From: Rhizomucor pusillus
Lineage: Eukaryota; Mucoromycota; Mucoromycetes; Mucorales; Lichtheimiaceae
Assembly (NCBI GenBank): GCA_900175165.2
Contig: FWWN02000607.1
Location: 1 to 62,012 of the forward strand
Direction: 5' to 3'
DNA length: 62,012 nt
In this document: positions 24,461-35,249 of the stretch, in pieces
Position numbering within the stretch: the stretch's first letter is position 1
Layout: each line of letters starts with the position of its first letter
Program-made: the position numbers and the translations under genes
Notes under the pieces: generated by a model
What the model saw: the letters and a program-made list of their open reading frames with translations, nothing else
Databases searched by the model: none
Told to the model about the DNA's origin: nothing

Positions 24461-27439
24461 CTAGCGGGTGGTGGGCGACGCTTCAGCTGCCTGTGCATCA
24501 GAGTCTGCATCAATCAAAATAGAAAACAACGTATAGGTTATTCAACTGGTGCGAAATCATGGATACGAGAGCCCAGCTTACTTGGAGTGGCATGTTCAGG
24601 ATGTTGCTGCGGGTAATGCATAGGCCCAGGTTCACCCATGACAGGCCGTTGTATCATGACAGGACCGAGTCCAGGCGTCATGTTCGGCGGTGCTGCATCT
24701 GGCGGGTAACCCATCATCATTGGAGCTCCTATCGTAGTCATTGTCAGAAACATACTCACGTTATCGCTTATCAAAGGCAACAGTGACGCCAATTACCGTG
24801 ATGAGGAGCAGGAGCCTGATATTGGTATGCCTGATGTGGTGGGACACCCTGTGGAATAATAGGAGATCGTTGTGGAGAGTGGAAATGCTGCGGGAATGGG
24901 GATCCATCTATCAAAACTACTTAACGACCTAGAAACTACAGTGTATTTGACTTTTACACTTACGTGGTGACACGTTTGCCATCTGTGGGCTGTATCCTAC
25001 CGCAGGAGGAGCTGCTGCGTGCGGCATGGGCGCGGTGAGTGGAACATTATGCACAAACTATTCTCGTAAAGAATTATAATCGATGTAATTAAATGGAGTA
25101 CGACGCAACATACCTGTGGGCTCATGTAAGGTACAGGTGCACCTTGTGGCATTTGCATAGGCGACATACTTTGCACATATTGCTACGTGAAACTCGGTGA
25201 GACTCGGCAAATCACGATACGTGATTGAATCAAACTCTACCGGAGGGTAATGATATGTCGAGTAACCATAAGAATAACCAGGCGATGCATAGTTTGGATA
25301 CATATCACCATTGTATTGTTGATTGAAAAGGTCGTGGTATCGCTGGGTACCAAATGGCCAAGTAGGTCCTGAGGAGTTAATTCTTTTAGTGTCTTGGGCT
25401 TTGGAAACGATTTTCCTTTCAATCATACTTACTGACTGAACCAGGACTGGTATCCTTCTTCTTTGAAAATGGTGAGCTGAATGCTTCTGATATCGTCAAG
25501 TGCTGCTTGCCGGGAATCTTCTTTACTGGACGCTCACTCTCAGCTGGAGCGGCAGTAGTCGAAGTAGTGACTGGTTTCGCACCCTATTGTTACACATGAG
25601 CACAGATGTTTTATGCAGTTTCGACAAACTTACAGGAACAAAAACGGGCGCTGCTGGATTAGGTTTAAATTCCATCGCTTTGACGTTAAACTTGAATCCT
25701 GATTTGGCTGGCTTGGATTCTGTCTTTGCAGGCTCAGTCTTCGCAGGCTGTTCTTCAGTAGCGGCTGGCTTCTTGGTTTCAGTTTGTTGCGCTTGTTGCT
25801 GCTGCTGCTGCTGTTGTTGTTGTTGTTCAGTTGACTTCTTTTTAGTGTCTGGAGAAGGAATTGTAGACTTTTCGCCGCTGCTGCTTGAGCCCGATGTCCT
25901 CTTGCCTTTGGATAGCAATGGCACAAGGTCAGACGGCACAGGCACGTTGAGCTTGAACGTCTGATGGAACTTCATGAGCTCTGCCAAACGTTCCTCCTTT
26001 TCCTTCTTTTGCAAGGCTTGCTTCTTTGCATGCAGCTTGTCCTTTTCCTGCATAGCGAATTGACGGAATGTCTTTGCGATCTCTGCCTCGATTCTCTTTG
26101 CCGAATGAGCCTCTCCAGGCTTCTCACCAGCTGCATTGGTAAAGGATGCACCAGCTTCTTGACGAGCGTTGGGAAGATTGGTGACCGGTGAAGGTGCTGT
26201 AACAACTGCTTTCGGGAGATTGCTGGTCATCAGATTCTGCAGAGGGTTTCCAGATCGCACTCCTTCGCCTTCCTTCTTGGTAGATGGTGCCTGTTTACGG
26301 AGTGCTGGAGGCATGTACTTGTTTGCGTTGTTGTTGTTGTTGTCGCGAACGACGGCGCCGTATCGATCCTCTTCATCCATTTCACTATCGTCGATCGCCA
26401 AACCACGTTCCTCCAAAACGTGCACATTTGTTGCAGCCGACTAGAAAACACGAAATCTATTAATACAATACATCTATGAATGCCAATGTATGCCACACAT
26501 ACTCGCTGGATTTCGTTGGCTTTCTCAATGGCCCACTTTTCACGATCCTTAAAATCGGGCGCGTTTCTGTCCAACCGAGTCGTGTATATTTCTTCGTCAA
26601 AATCAGTCTTCAGACCAAAAAGTTTCTCGTTTGCGGCGAATTGATCCCACGCTTCTCCGTTAGATGTCATTTCTGAGTCGCCTTCGAGTGTTTCAAAATG
26701 TTCGCCATCGTGTGTTTCAGGGTTCCATTTGTGCAACTCGCGTTCCTTGATTTCAGTTCGACCGCTAATATCAGCATCCGTCTTGAATGCTGGCAAATGT
26801 CAGCAATCTTACGAAAATCCATTGTATATATGTTTTTCACTCTAACTTACTGTCCTTCTCTGGGAGTGGCGCATCTCCGGCAGTCAAGTCGGTTTCCATG
26901 GATACTATTTCGACGACATCCTTGCCCATGAATAGTATCGAGTTCTTGACAGGATAAGGGTTGGATTTTTGCTTCTCGCTTGGAGGCGCTGCTGGATCGT
27001 AAATCTTTCTCGCGTGTTTCAATGCAACGCCAATATCTCCTTCCGTCGATGCCCCGTGAAAAACACCTTCAAACTTGGCTCCTCCTTTTACGGTGACCTG
27101 GACCACGCTTCCCTGCAACGCCGACGCTTAGCGTAAAGGCAGACACAGAAGAGCAAAGTATAGAAGAACGGGTAACTTACAGTCAAACAAGCAAGCAAAA
27201 AAAGCATTCTGTCGTGCAAATGTCTTGCCATCTCTGCTTCTTCCGGCGATTCCTTTGCCGTTCCACGGTTGGTGGCAACGTTCGTGCTTGCGTGCTTTTT
27301 ATTGTTTCCGCGACTGACAGAATCAATCAGGACAAGGTGCACATGCACAGAACAAAAATAAGCTGGATTACCTCTGGTGTGGCTTCTGTTGCGCGGAATC
27401 TTTCTTGTTTCCTTGCTGCCGGGTATGTGCAAAGGCCAT
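24461..27439 (-). CDS. PBP1: Ataxin-2 / Pbp1 homologue (LsmAD domain, PAM2 motif, polyQ)
   Basis: Cytoplasmic RNA-binding regulator that binds poly(A)-binding protein and promotes stress-granule assembly. Multi-exon gene. Exon 1 starts at 27439 (MAFAHTRQQG) and ends at a GTAATC donor at 27371. The Lsm part contains RMLFLLACLTGSVVQVTVKG and FEGVFHGASTEGDIGVALKHA. The LsmAD part has EGDSEMTSNGEAWDQFAANE, FGLKTDFDEEIYTTRLDR and a following Tyr/Pro segment NKYMPPALRK. The PAM2-type motif KFNVKAMEFKPNPAAPVFVP is present near 25640-25700, preceded by an 11-residue polyQ run (about 25794-25830). The C-terminal exons are Pro/Met/Gly-rich (GAPMMMGYPPD). The last exon is probably 24507-24461 ending SPTTR. 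Internal exons around 24800-25480 are low complexity and their borders are approximate. Confidence 0.9.
25794..25830 (-). repeat. CAA/CAG polyglutamine tract inside PBP1
   Basis: Eleven consecutive Gln codons (a mixed CAA block then a pure CAG block on the minus strand), followed by AQQ. The mixed codons should make the tract fairly stable. Confidence 0.9.
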
Positions 27440-27788
27440 ATTAAGTATAGCAGTCAAGACAACGAGTTTGGGGGTGGGGGGTTGGAAAGGAAAGACCAAC
27501 GACAGCTGGATTCCCCGTCAACACGCAAATCCGAGCTCAGCATTTTCATTCCTGCTGGCCGCCTTGATCCCCTTCCCAAGCTGTCCGGCGAGGTGACGCC
27601 AATGCTTTTATCGTCACCAAACTCGAGCTTTATTGTCATTGTCCTTAACCATTCTCGAAAACTTGGGTCTTTACGTGGATTTCACTTGCCGATTTAACGA
27701 TGTTCGAAATATTGCGAAGTATCCTCATTGCGATCGTCGTCATATTCCTAGGCACCAGTAGAGGGAGAAAATTCGGTACACAGAAACA
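27440..27788. promoter_or_regulatory. Divergent promoter PBP1 / alpha/beta hydrolase with G-rich block
   Basis: About 350 bp between divergent starts. A G5-T-G6 block lies at about 27469-27480. An open frame from 27701 (MFEILRSILIAIVVIFLG) inside this interval could be a signal-anchor first exon of the hydrolase if a GT donor near 27719 is joined to the AG at 27783; not settled. Confidence 0.4.
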
Positions 27789-29020
27789 ATGGCTATCAGC
27801 ATGCAGAATAAGCTTTACTTAAAGGGCTTTCCAATAGCATCGATAGCCGCGAAGAAAGCAGTTAGAAATCACATCCACAAGATACCCATGAGATATCGAT
27901 TGCTTGTTATCGGCAAAGCTTTCAGTTTACCTTATCCTTCTTTGACACGCCGGCTGCTAAAGATGGCCACATCACCCGTGGGAGACGAAAATCAGCATAT
28001 TGCCACTATTGCAATGGATAGTTTTCATGCAACTTGGATTGGTCCCTACATCGGACGCCTGAAAAATGCTGAAGAATGGATTGCGCAAAATGCGGCGTGG
28101 CAAGCGGACGCTGTTATCCTATATTTTCATGGCAAGTTAACGCGCATAGCGACACGTTGTTCAGATATATGTTACTGACTATCTGGCAGGTGGTGGTTTC
28201 AGACATGGACATTCGACGCAATACATGGCTTCTTTCCTGGAGATTATCAATCGCTTGCAAAACAAGCACGGGATGTGGACATTGATCCTGTCTGTGGAGT
28301 ACAGTCTATCTCCAGAATCTGTCTGGCCTACAGCTCAAAAAGAGTGCGTAAACGCGTATCTATATCTCATTTTTGCCCTTGGCATTGCCTCGTCCAAGAT
28401 CATTGTCGGTAAGAGCTACTAAGGATTGAATTTCAATGTAGAAATGTTCCAGCTAACCATGCTATCTGTATCACGTAGCTGGCGACAGTGCAGGTGGATG
28501 GCTTACTGCAGAAGCAATTCTGACTATGCGCGATCAACGGAGACATAAAGAACTCGCAGATTTGCCACCTATATCGCTGCCTGCAGGATGTGTGATGATA
28601 TCTCCGTTGGTAACGATGGAAATGGACTCTCCAACCTACAAGACAAACATCGAAACAGATTACATCCGACCTGAGGCTTTGAAGTCATATATAGACGACT
28701 ATCTACCTCAACTTTCCGCCATGAACGAGAATGAGCGTGCAGCGTACTTAAAGAATCCATTTATATCACCAATTTACGCTGACTATACGGGATTTTGTCC
28801 AACCTTGCTTGCAATCGGTGGAGGAGAGGTATTCAGGCACGACCTCGAAAAATTGTTTAAAAGGCTTAAGGACAAAAATGTGCAAGCGGAAGTCCTGATG
28901 AGAGACAAAGCTCCTCACGTGTGGCTCGTGGATCCGGCTTTGAGTTGCACTCGAGAAGAATGGATTCAGGACATCGATAAGATAGTTGATTGGTCTGCAA
29001 AAGTCATTCAACGAAAATAA
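27789..29020 (+). CDS. Alpha/beta hydrolase, HSL/esterase type
   Basis: Predicted carboxylesterase or lipase of the hormone-sensitive-lipase-like group. Three exons: 27789-28131, 28190-28408 and 28479-29020, giving 367 residues. The oxyanion-hole motif HGGGF is created exactly by splicing through a GC donor (GCAAGT at 28132) to the acceptor at 28189, strong support for that unusual intron. The nucleophile motif GDSAGG is likewise restored by intron 2. The catalytic Asp/His part is visible as LIAIGGGEVFRHD and APHVWLVDP. A membrane-anchoring exon starting at 27701 may precede this start. Substrate unknown; sterol-ester or acetyl-ester hydrolysis is typical for relatives. Confidence 0.85.
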
Positions 29021-29279
29021 AGCTTAAATTCGTCGGACTTGCCGTTGTTGCGCCCGTCAGGTCTTGAGCCAGGTTCCCAGCTGTCAAATTCAGGCTTAAG
29101 TAGGCAGACTGAACACTATGATTCGAGCATACGCTTGCTGCAAACGCAAGTCTTTTAGTAGCTCGATCCGTCTTGGGGTGCGGCATATTTCTTATGACGT
29201 ATGTTTCCAGCATGTTACCGGACCCTGTACATTTTAGAATCCTAATGTACAAGATCAGGGACGAAACAAATGGTCCAAC

Positions 29280-31355
29280 ATGTTCATGACTGTCAGCAAA
29301 TCTCCAGCAAGCGGTGCGACTGCAGCGAAGGCACCTTCAGAAAGTCATGCTCTTCTTTTGAAGGCAGGATTTGTGAGACAGGTAAAATATATAATGATAC
29401 GAGTTTCTATCTGGACAGCGTGATGTATAACAAGAAACAGTCATCTCCTGGCATCTTTTCCATGTTGCCGCTTGGATTGCGTACCCTCGAGAAAATATGC
29501 GGCATAATTGATCAAGAAATGAAAGCTATCGGTAAATACTCGTCGATTTCAGATTTTGCTGGAACGTATTATTGAAATTGCTGCGTGCTAGGTGGCCAAA
29601 AGCTCGCTTTACCGCTACTTCTTTCCGCAGACGATTGGAAAGCTTCTGGAAGATGGAATGCTTCAAAAGGAGAGGTAGCATGAACAATCAATGCTGTCAA
29701 AGCCAACCTACGTTGCTGACGTTGTTTTTTGCTTTCTAGTTTTTCCGTTTGCAGGATCGTAAAGAAACAGATATGCTGTTAGCGCCGACGCATGAGGAAG
29801 AAATCACCCGCCTTGTCGCTTCAGAGTTACAGTCGGGAAGACAGCTTCCTATCCGCTTGTACCAAATCGGTATGAAACACGACAGCATAACTTTGAAAGG
29901 TTGCATTGCCGAGGTTTATATCAATACGTTCTTTACAAAGGTCGTAAATTTCGAGATGAGCTACGCCCGCGAGCTGGTCTACTGCGAGGTCGCGAATTCT
30001 TAATGAAGGATTTGTACACATTTGATGCAACTGTAGAGGACGCTTACAATTCGTATGATCTTGTATCAAAAGCGTACCGTAGGATTTTCCAACGTATCGG
30101 CTTACCATTTGTGGTGGTAAGTATTTAAAAGTGCACGTCCCAAAGATTTATTAGGAGACTTAGCAACGTTTTAGGCAGAAGCAGACAGTGGAAATATGGG
30201 CGGCAGTAAATCACACGAATACCATTTGCTATCTCACGGTAAGTAACTCTGATTGTCTGAAAAGGGAAAAATGGAATGTTAACATGGAACATTGAAGCTG
30301 GCGAGGATACGTTGTTGACATGCAGCAGCTGTGGATATACAGCGAATGAAGAATTGGCCGTAGGGAAATTCCCGGACCATGCACCAACCAAATCTACTGT
30401 CAAAGATGCTCAGAAAGATACAATTTGGAGAACGGCTGGCTTGAACGTAGAGCAAAAGAAAGATAACGATATCTTCCTTTTCCGTTTCCATGCTACCGAC
30501 AAGGAAGGAGCAAATCAGAAGGAAGGAGTTGCAGCTGTTGTTGCACGAGCAGGAAGATCGATCAATACTATAAAGATTGAATCGGCCATATCAGATTATC
30601 TGAAGAAGGAGAAGCTGATGGATAATGACGGCATATTTGATATCAAACTAGCGGATACAGTTAGCGAGGATGGCACACCAATTCACATCCTGATAGACGA
30701 TTCCGCAACTGTAGATCTGCCCGAACGAAAACAGCAGTGTGTTATCCACAACCGCAGTCATTACCGCACTGCTCAGGCGGGCGATATTTGCGCATCGTGT
30801 AGTAATAGCGAATTGAGTACCGTCAGAGCCGTTGAAGTTGGACATACATTTTACTTGGGAACGAGATACTCCAAGCTATTGGATTGTTCGTTTACGCCCG
30901 TTGGAGCTGATGCGAGCAAGTCTGTTCCTGCAGAGATGGGGTGCTACGGAATCGGAATATCGCGTCTAGTTGCCTCGATCGCCGAACTTTCACACGATGA
31001 ACGTGGCTTAATATGGCCAATGTCCATTGCACCGTACCATGTCTGCATTGTACCCACCAGCGACAATGACGCAAACCTCTCAATGTATGCAGAGAAGGTC
31101 TACGATACGTTTGTATCAAGCCAAGCAAACCCATTCTACGATGATGTCATTATAGACGACCGAAAAGGTGGATTTGGAGAAAAGATGGCAACAGCCGAGC
31201 TTGTTGGTTATCCATTTATTGTTGTTTTGGGCAAAAAGGCAATGCAAAATGGAACCGTGGAAATCAACAGACGCTCCAAAGGCAGCAAAAACGAAAAAAT
31301 CAACATTCCTTTGGAAGATTTGGCCAGTTGGTTTGCACAGCAGCAACCACTGTGA
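29280..31355 (+). CDS. AIM10: Mitochondrial prolyl-tRNA synthetase (bacterial type)
   Basis: Class II synthetase charging tRNA-Pro in mitochondria. Seven exons: 29280-29381, 29441-29531, 29592-29674, 29740-29869, 29941-30116, 30175-30238 and 30298-31355, for 567 residues. Motif 1 region [12 protein letters not shown]; motif 2 LAPTHEEEI with [34 protein letters not shown]; a [13 protein letters not shown] segment; then motif 3 [16 protein letters not shown] and the C-terminal anticodon-binding domain ([15 protein letters not shown], here [12 protein letters not shown]). The central YbaK-like insertion is retained, as in bacterial ProRS ([19 protein letters not shown]). The start at 29280 is the first ATG in frame after a stop-containing leader. 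The presequence is short and its targeting strength is uncertain. Confidence 0.93.
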
Positions 31356-32151
31356 GCAGATGACAGTAGACTATTCCCATCATATGTAAATATATTGCAG
31401 CTAGATATTTGTAAACTAGTAGAGTAAAAAGATCAAGGATTTCACCTAATTAATTCGATTCAATGTCATTCTCCTTATTTGGGTTCCTATGAAAGCATTA
31501 TACAATACAGCATTTATTAGATTCAGTTGCGTACTTAATATCGGGGAGCTTTTTAGTAAAAGTTTTCTCCCTTGTCCGAATAAACGGTACGCACAAGTCT
31601 CACGATACTCATCGTCTGCTTTCAACACTACTATTTTCTCTTAAAAACCACAGTTGTGAATGAAAATTTGCACCGACTTGATGGCCCTAGCCTAGGTGCC
31701 TGGTTGATGTGATCTTTTCACTATTACTAACTACTTTATCAAACCATGGGTAAAAATATTTCACCTTTCTTCTATCCAAATCACTAACTACTTAGTAAAA
31801 AAAACCATTCTGAAATACCATCCTGAAAAATTCCTAACTCAAACTTCTGGAAACTGCATAGTCGCTTTTCCATCCTTTTCGTGATGAAGATGGAGTTGTC
31901 CCGCTTTTGCGGCTCTGGGACTGCTCCTCGGATACGACAAGGAATGTAGTTTTGCTCCATGTTGGGATCGAAAAATAATATCTATTTGTACTTCAACGAC
32001 TAACATCACTGCTCCAAAGGTTCCTAAGTTAGGATACATCTGTAGCAATATTCTCAGGGAGTATATATAGCAGGTTAATGAAGCACTGTACAGGCGTTAT
32101 AATCCATCGGTATAGCTACTAGCAGCTCATTCGCATAGAGCACGAATTCGG
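31356..32151. other. Intergenic AT-rich, no gene
   Basis: About 800 bp downstream of ProRS. A short imperfect duplication is visible: ATCACTAACTACTT occurs near 31780 and CTATTACTAACTACTTT near 31720, each followed by an AAACCAT motif within 25 bp. Nothing codes. Confidence 0.4.
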
Positions 32152-32842
32152 TTGGGCATGACTGTTGACCGAGCATTTAGGACCGAACCCGTCGAGCAAC
32201 GGTCAAGGATATTGGCCCGAATGGTAGAAGACCGTCGGTCACGGTCTTCGCAAATAGACCGACCGGTCGGTCGTTTGGCCTCTCCGTTAGGACCGTTTTA
32301 TACTTTGCAACGAATTGTGATGTTCTGCTGCGCGAGGTTTGGAAGAAGTAAGCCTTTAAGATATCCACAGCGAAAGCCATAGGGAGGCTCGACTTCATAA
32401 CTACAGCTGGACATTCCGGCGAAAAATATAGCTCTTGCGATGCCACAATGCAAGATATCTGTGGATTCTGTGATTCTGGTAAGATCGCAGGAGCATGCAG
32501 AGATAAACTTCATGCGTGTCCGAAGGCGGCCCCGAAATATCGATAGTAAATGTCAACAGCAACAACAACAACAACCACCTGGGATATGACCTAAGATCCG
32601 TCGAAAGATACATCCATGAACACGTGGAGGAAAATAGGTACTGAAAACACTAAATAAGCTGCTACGTAAGCCTTCATATGTAACAATCGCTTAGAATGAA
32701 CGGTGACATGGACGTTTACAAACATGGCTCGACCGACGGTCAACGGTCTACATAAAAGGACCATGTGCTGTAAAGCCGTCAGTCGCGGTCCTAAGAAGAT
32801 AGCCTGTCCGTTTTGGGACCGGACCAATCGGTCATAGCCCAT
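32152..32842. mobile_element. Foldback (long imperfect TIR) element, no coding capacity
   Basis: The left end (TTGGGCATGACTGTTGACCG) and the reverse complement of the right end (ATGGGCTATGACCGATTGG) are related. GACCG/CGGTC motifs are scattered over about 130 bp at each end and depleted between. The left arm includes the perfect palindrome GACCGACCGGTCGGTC near 32259. This fits a decayed MITE or foldback transposon of about 690 bp. No clear target-site duplication was found. Confidence 0.45.
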
Positions 32843-32861
32843 TGAGCCTTACCGTCGCACC

Positions 32862-33237
32862 TGTTAATGAAATAGGCGTAGTATTATTTACTACTAAGTG
32901 GGAGAATACATCTTCATAAGAACGGCTCAATTTTTCCGTACACCCGACATTTTCATCGTGAATGATCTAGCTGAAAACATAGAGATTTGGGAATTGGCGA
33001 GCGAGCTGTGTCGCGTTCTTGCGCTCGGAAAAAGCAAGCAATGTTTCGTCCTCGAGCGAAGTGAGAGCGAAACATGCTTGTCTCAATAGTATAAATACTC
33101 TCTCTTGGATATCGAATAAAGGACAACCAGTTCTCAACCAGTTTATAACCGATATTCTCCTCTTCTTCCTTTATTTTTTCTTAGCAATTGTATCACTAGT
33201 TGACCTTGCTAATTAGAAAACGTCCACGACCATAACA
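32862..33237 (+). mobile_element. LTR-like block (possible solo LTR)
   Basis: 376 bp bounded by TGTTA at 32862 and TAACA at 33233-33237, the usual TG...CA ends with an extended inverted repeat. In LTR order it contains a TATAAATA box near 33091 and AATAAA near 33115, with a T/C-rich downstream block. Immediately flanking five-base sequences (gcacc, ctttt) do not match, so either it is a truncated element or the borders are off. A palindromic-looking CTCGAGCGAAGTGAGAGCGA stretch precedes the TATA box. Confidence 0.4.
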
Positions 33238-33339
33238 CTTTTCCATGTGGATGTTGATGGAGTCTCTGCTGAAGGTTGCTGGCTGGCTTCCGGCTGATCT
33301 GTGATTAGTGCAATATTGGCTTCTGGCTGATCCGTTGGT

Positions 33340-33560
33340 GCAAAAGATAGCATTGTATGACTATAAGTGGCGAGTTCCCCCGTTCTTGAGCCTTGTGGGT
33401 AACACGCTCACTCTGTGTCCGTTCATCAATAAGTCTGAAGCCTTCTTGCTATTGTAGTACGCTGAAGCATTGTCGCGACTTTGGAAATGCAAGTACGCAC
33501 AGCTGGTTGGAGACATTAGCGTTAAAGATTGTAAATCTTTGGATAATCGTATTCTTGTCC
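33340..33560 (-). pseudogene. RRM-like coding fragment
   Basis: On the minus strand about 50 residues read TSCAYLHFQSRDNASAYYNS followed by KKASDLLMNGHRVSVLPTRL before a stop. This resembles the RNP1 and beta4 parts of an RNA-recognition motif. There is no start codon, splice context or partner exon. It lies just after the LTR-like block, so it may be a retroelement remnant or a decayed gene. Confidence 0.3.
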
Positions 33561-34017
33561 ATCAACGACATGATTTAAGCCTGTAGGCGCGTCCGTGATC
33601 AGCAGCATGTAAGTTCATCCGCGGTTTTCCCACACAGGCTGTATATTCAAGGTTGACCTGGTGGCTAGGTTGAAAACATCGGTTGCAGGTCTTTGGATTG
33701 CGTTTCTCCTCACGGGTGCCACTTGTGCTTGTACTGTGCGTAACAAATTGCGATTTGTAAAAGGGCGTATATAGATTGACAATCGAAGAGTGATGTGCTT
33801 TTGAGCACTCTAGGGACTACTTGGCAACCCTAGTTTATAAGACTCGCGTCACCCATCCTTTCTTTTTTTCTCTTTTCCAAAGTTTCAGTTTCAACACGTA
33901 GTTCGTCTTCAAAGAAGTAAGCGTAACCCTACTTCGCTCATTATCCTTCTTTTTCATCTTAACGTATAGTATAATAAAATCAGAACTCAGAAAACCCATA
34001 TCGTTACGTCATTCAAA
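33561..34017. other. Intergenic, no gene
   Basis: Contains a TATA-like tttataagac at 33834 and a long pyrimidine tract at 33860-33880; no supportable coding sequence. Confidence 0.35.
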
Positions 34018-34855
34018 TCAGTAGTCAAGGTCGTCATTTTCATTGCAGAAGCTGCTGGAGCGAAGATTGCTTATATCGTTGAATTCCCATTGTTTTGCTA
34101 ATGGGCCAAGGCCGCAAGAAGCTTCGTTGTACTGCTCTAGCCAACGTCGAGCTAGTTTTCCAGAGTTGGCTATCGTTGCGTCTATCTTCTTGGATAGCAC
34201 CTGCCCTTCATGATCCAATGCACGTTAAAAAAAGAAGCGCTTTGTTCACATTATATTCTTTCGTACCGATCTTTCCTTCCTTATGAAGCTGATTTTGCAT
34301 CATTATCCCGGCCGACGATTATCGATCGAAGACTTACCTTGGCTTCAAGCATTTCTTTTCTGTTTGCCAGGATGCAACTTCTTTATACTCCTGGCAATTT
34401 GGCTTCCATCGATCTTTTTAAGTTCAAGACACGCTCGCTTCGCTCAACATCTTTCTTCGCAGGCTTGATGCTTTTATCGAGATCTTGCTGCTCATAGTTC
34501 TTGCTGGGATGCGCAGAACTCTTCTCCAATCTAACTTTTTTGATCTGGTACATACTCCAATACTTAGTACTTGCATAGTCTAGTCTAATGTTCACACTCA
34601 CTCCAGCTCGTACAACTTCTTGAGTTCTCTGTAGTATTTCATCTTTAGGTCTTTCATTTGCTGCTGGGGATCGGTTCTGGTATTCGAAGATCTTTGCCCT
34701 GGCATAATTTGCTTGAAATTTTCCAAGCGATCTTTAAGATCCTCGTAAGTAAGATTGGGAGCATGGGCGCTCAAGAATACTACTGCCCCTTTCCAAAGCG
34801 ACTTTGACTTTTGCCTTTTTACGGTGTAAAGTTGCAGCTGCAGAGCAGTTAGCAT
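34018..34855 (-). CDS. Uncharacterised helical protein gene, exon borders uncertain
   Basis: Minus-strand segments in different frames look coding and are joined by plausible splice sites. One runs from ATG 34855 to about 34608 (LTYEDLKDRLENFKQIMPGQ, then QQQMKDLKMKYYRELKKLYE), ending at a GTGAGT donor. A second follows a CAG acceptor near 34557 (IKKVRLEKSSAHPSKNYEQQ, SIKPAKKDVERSERVLNLK). The last is near 34220-34018 (KLARRWLEQYNEASCGLGPL, ending CNENDDLDY). An upstream exon around 35060-34930 (SPWEKICEEMHRIYTPAQD) may belong to it, which would put the start further right. Highly charged, helical, no recognised domain. The tryptophan-spaced upstream piece vaguely recalls SANT/MADF-type domains; this is weak. 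Confidence 0.4.
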
Positions 34856-35249
34856 ATGCTATGTGCGAATTCAACGATGTATAGCGCTTATGAAGATTCA
34901 GTAATAACTTAGTGCAGGTTTTATGCAAAATCGCACATATCCTGCGCTGGTGTATAAATTCTGTGCATTTCCTCACATATTTTTTCCCATGGTGATGAGA
35001 TGGCAGGGAGCTTGACTAGATATCGCGTGATAGAAGTGGATGTTCGAGAGTGGCCGCTGAAAGAAAAAAAAAATACCACTACATCTTTGGCATATAGCAC
35101 ACTGTTGATACTGTCTCTACTATTGTCGGAATGGTCAAAGTTGTTATATTTGGAATAGAGAACCCGAGATTTATAGGCGGGAACGGTGGGAAAGTGAGCG
35201 CAGAACTGAGATAGCACCCTCAAAAAAAAAAAAAATACTTTCCCTGGGA

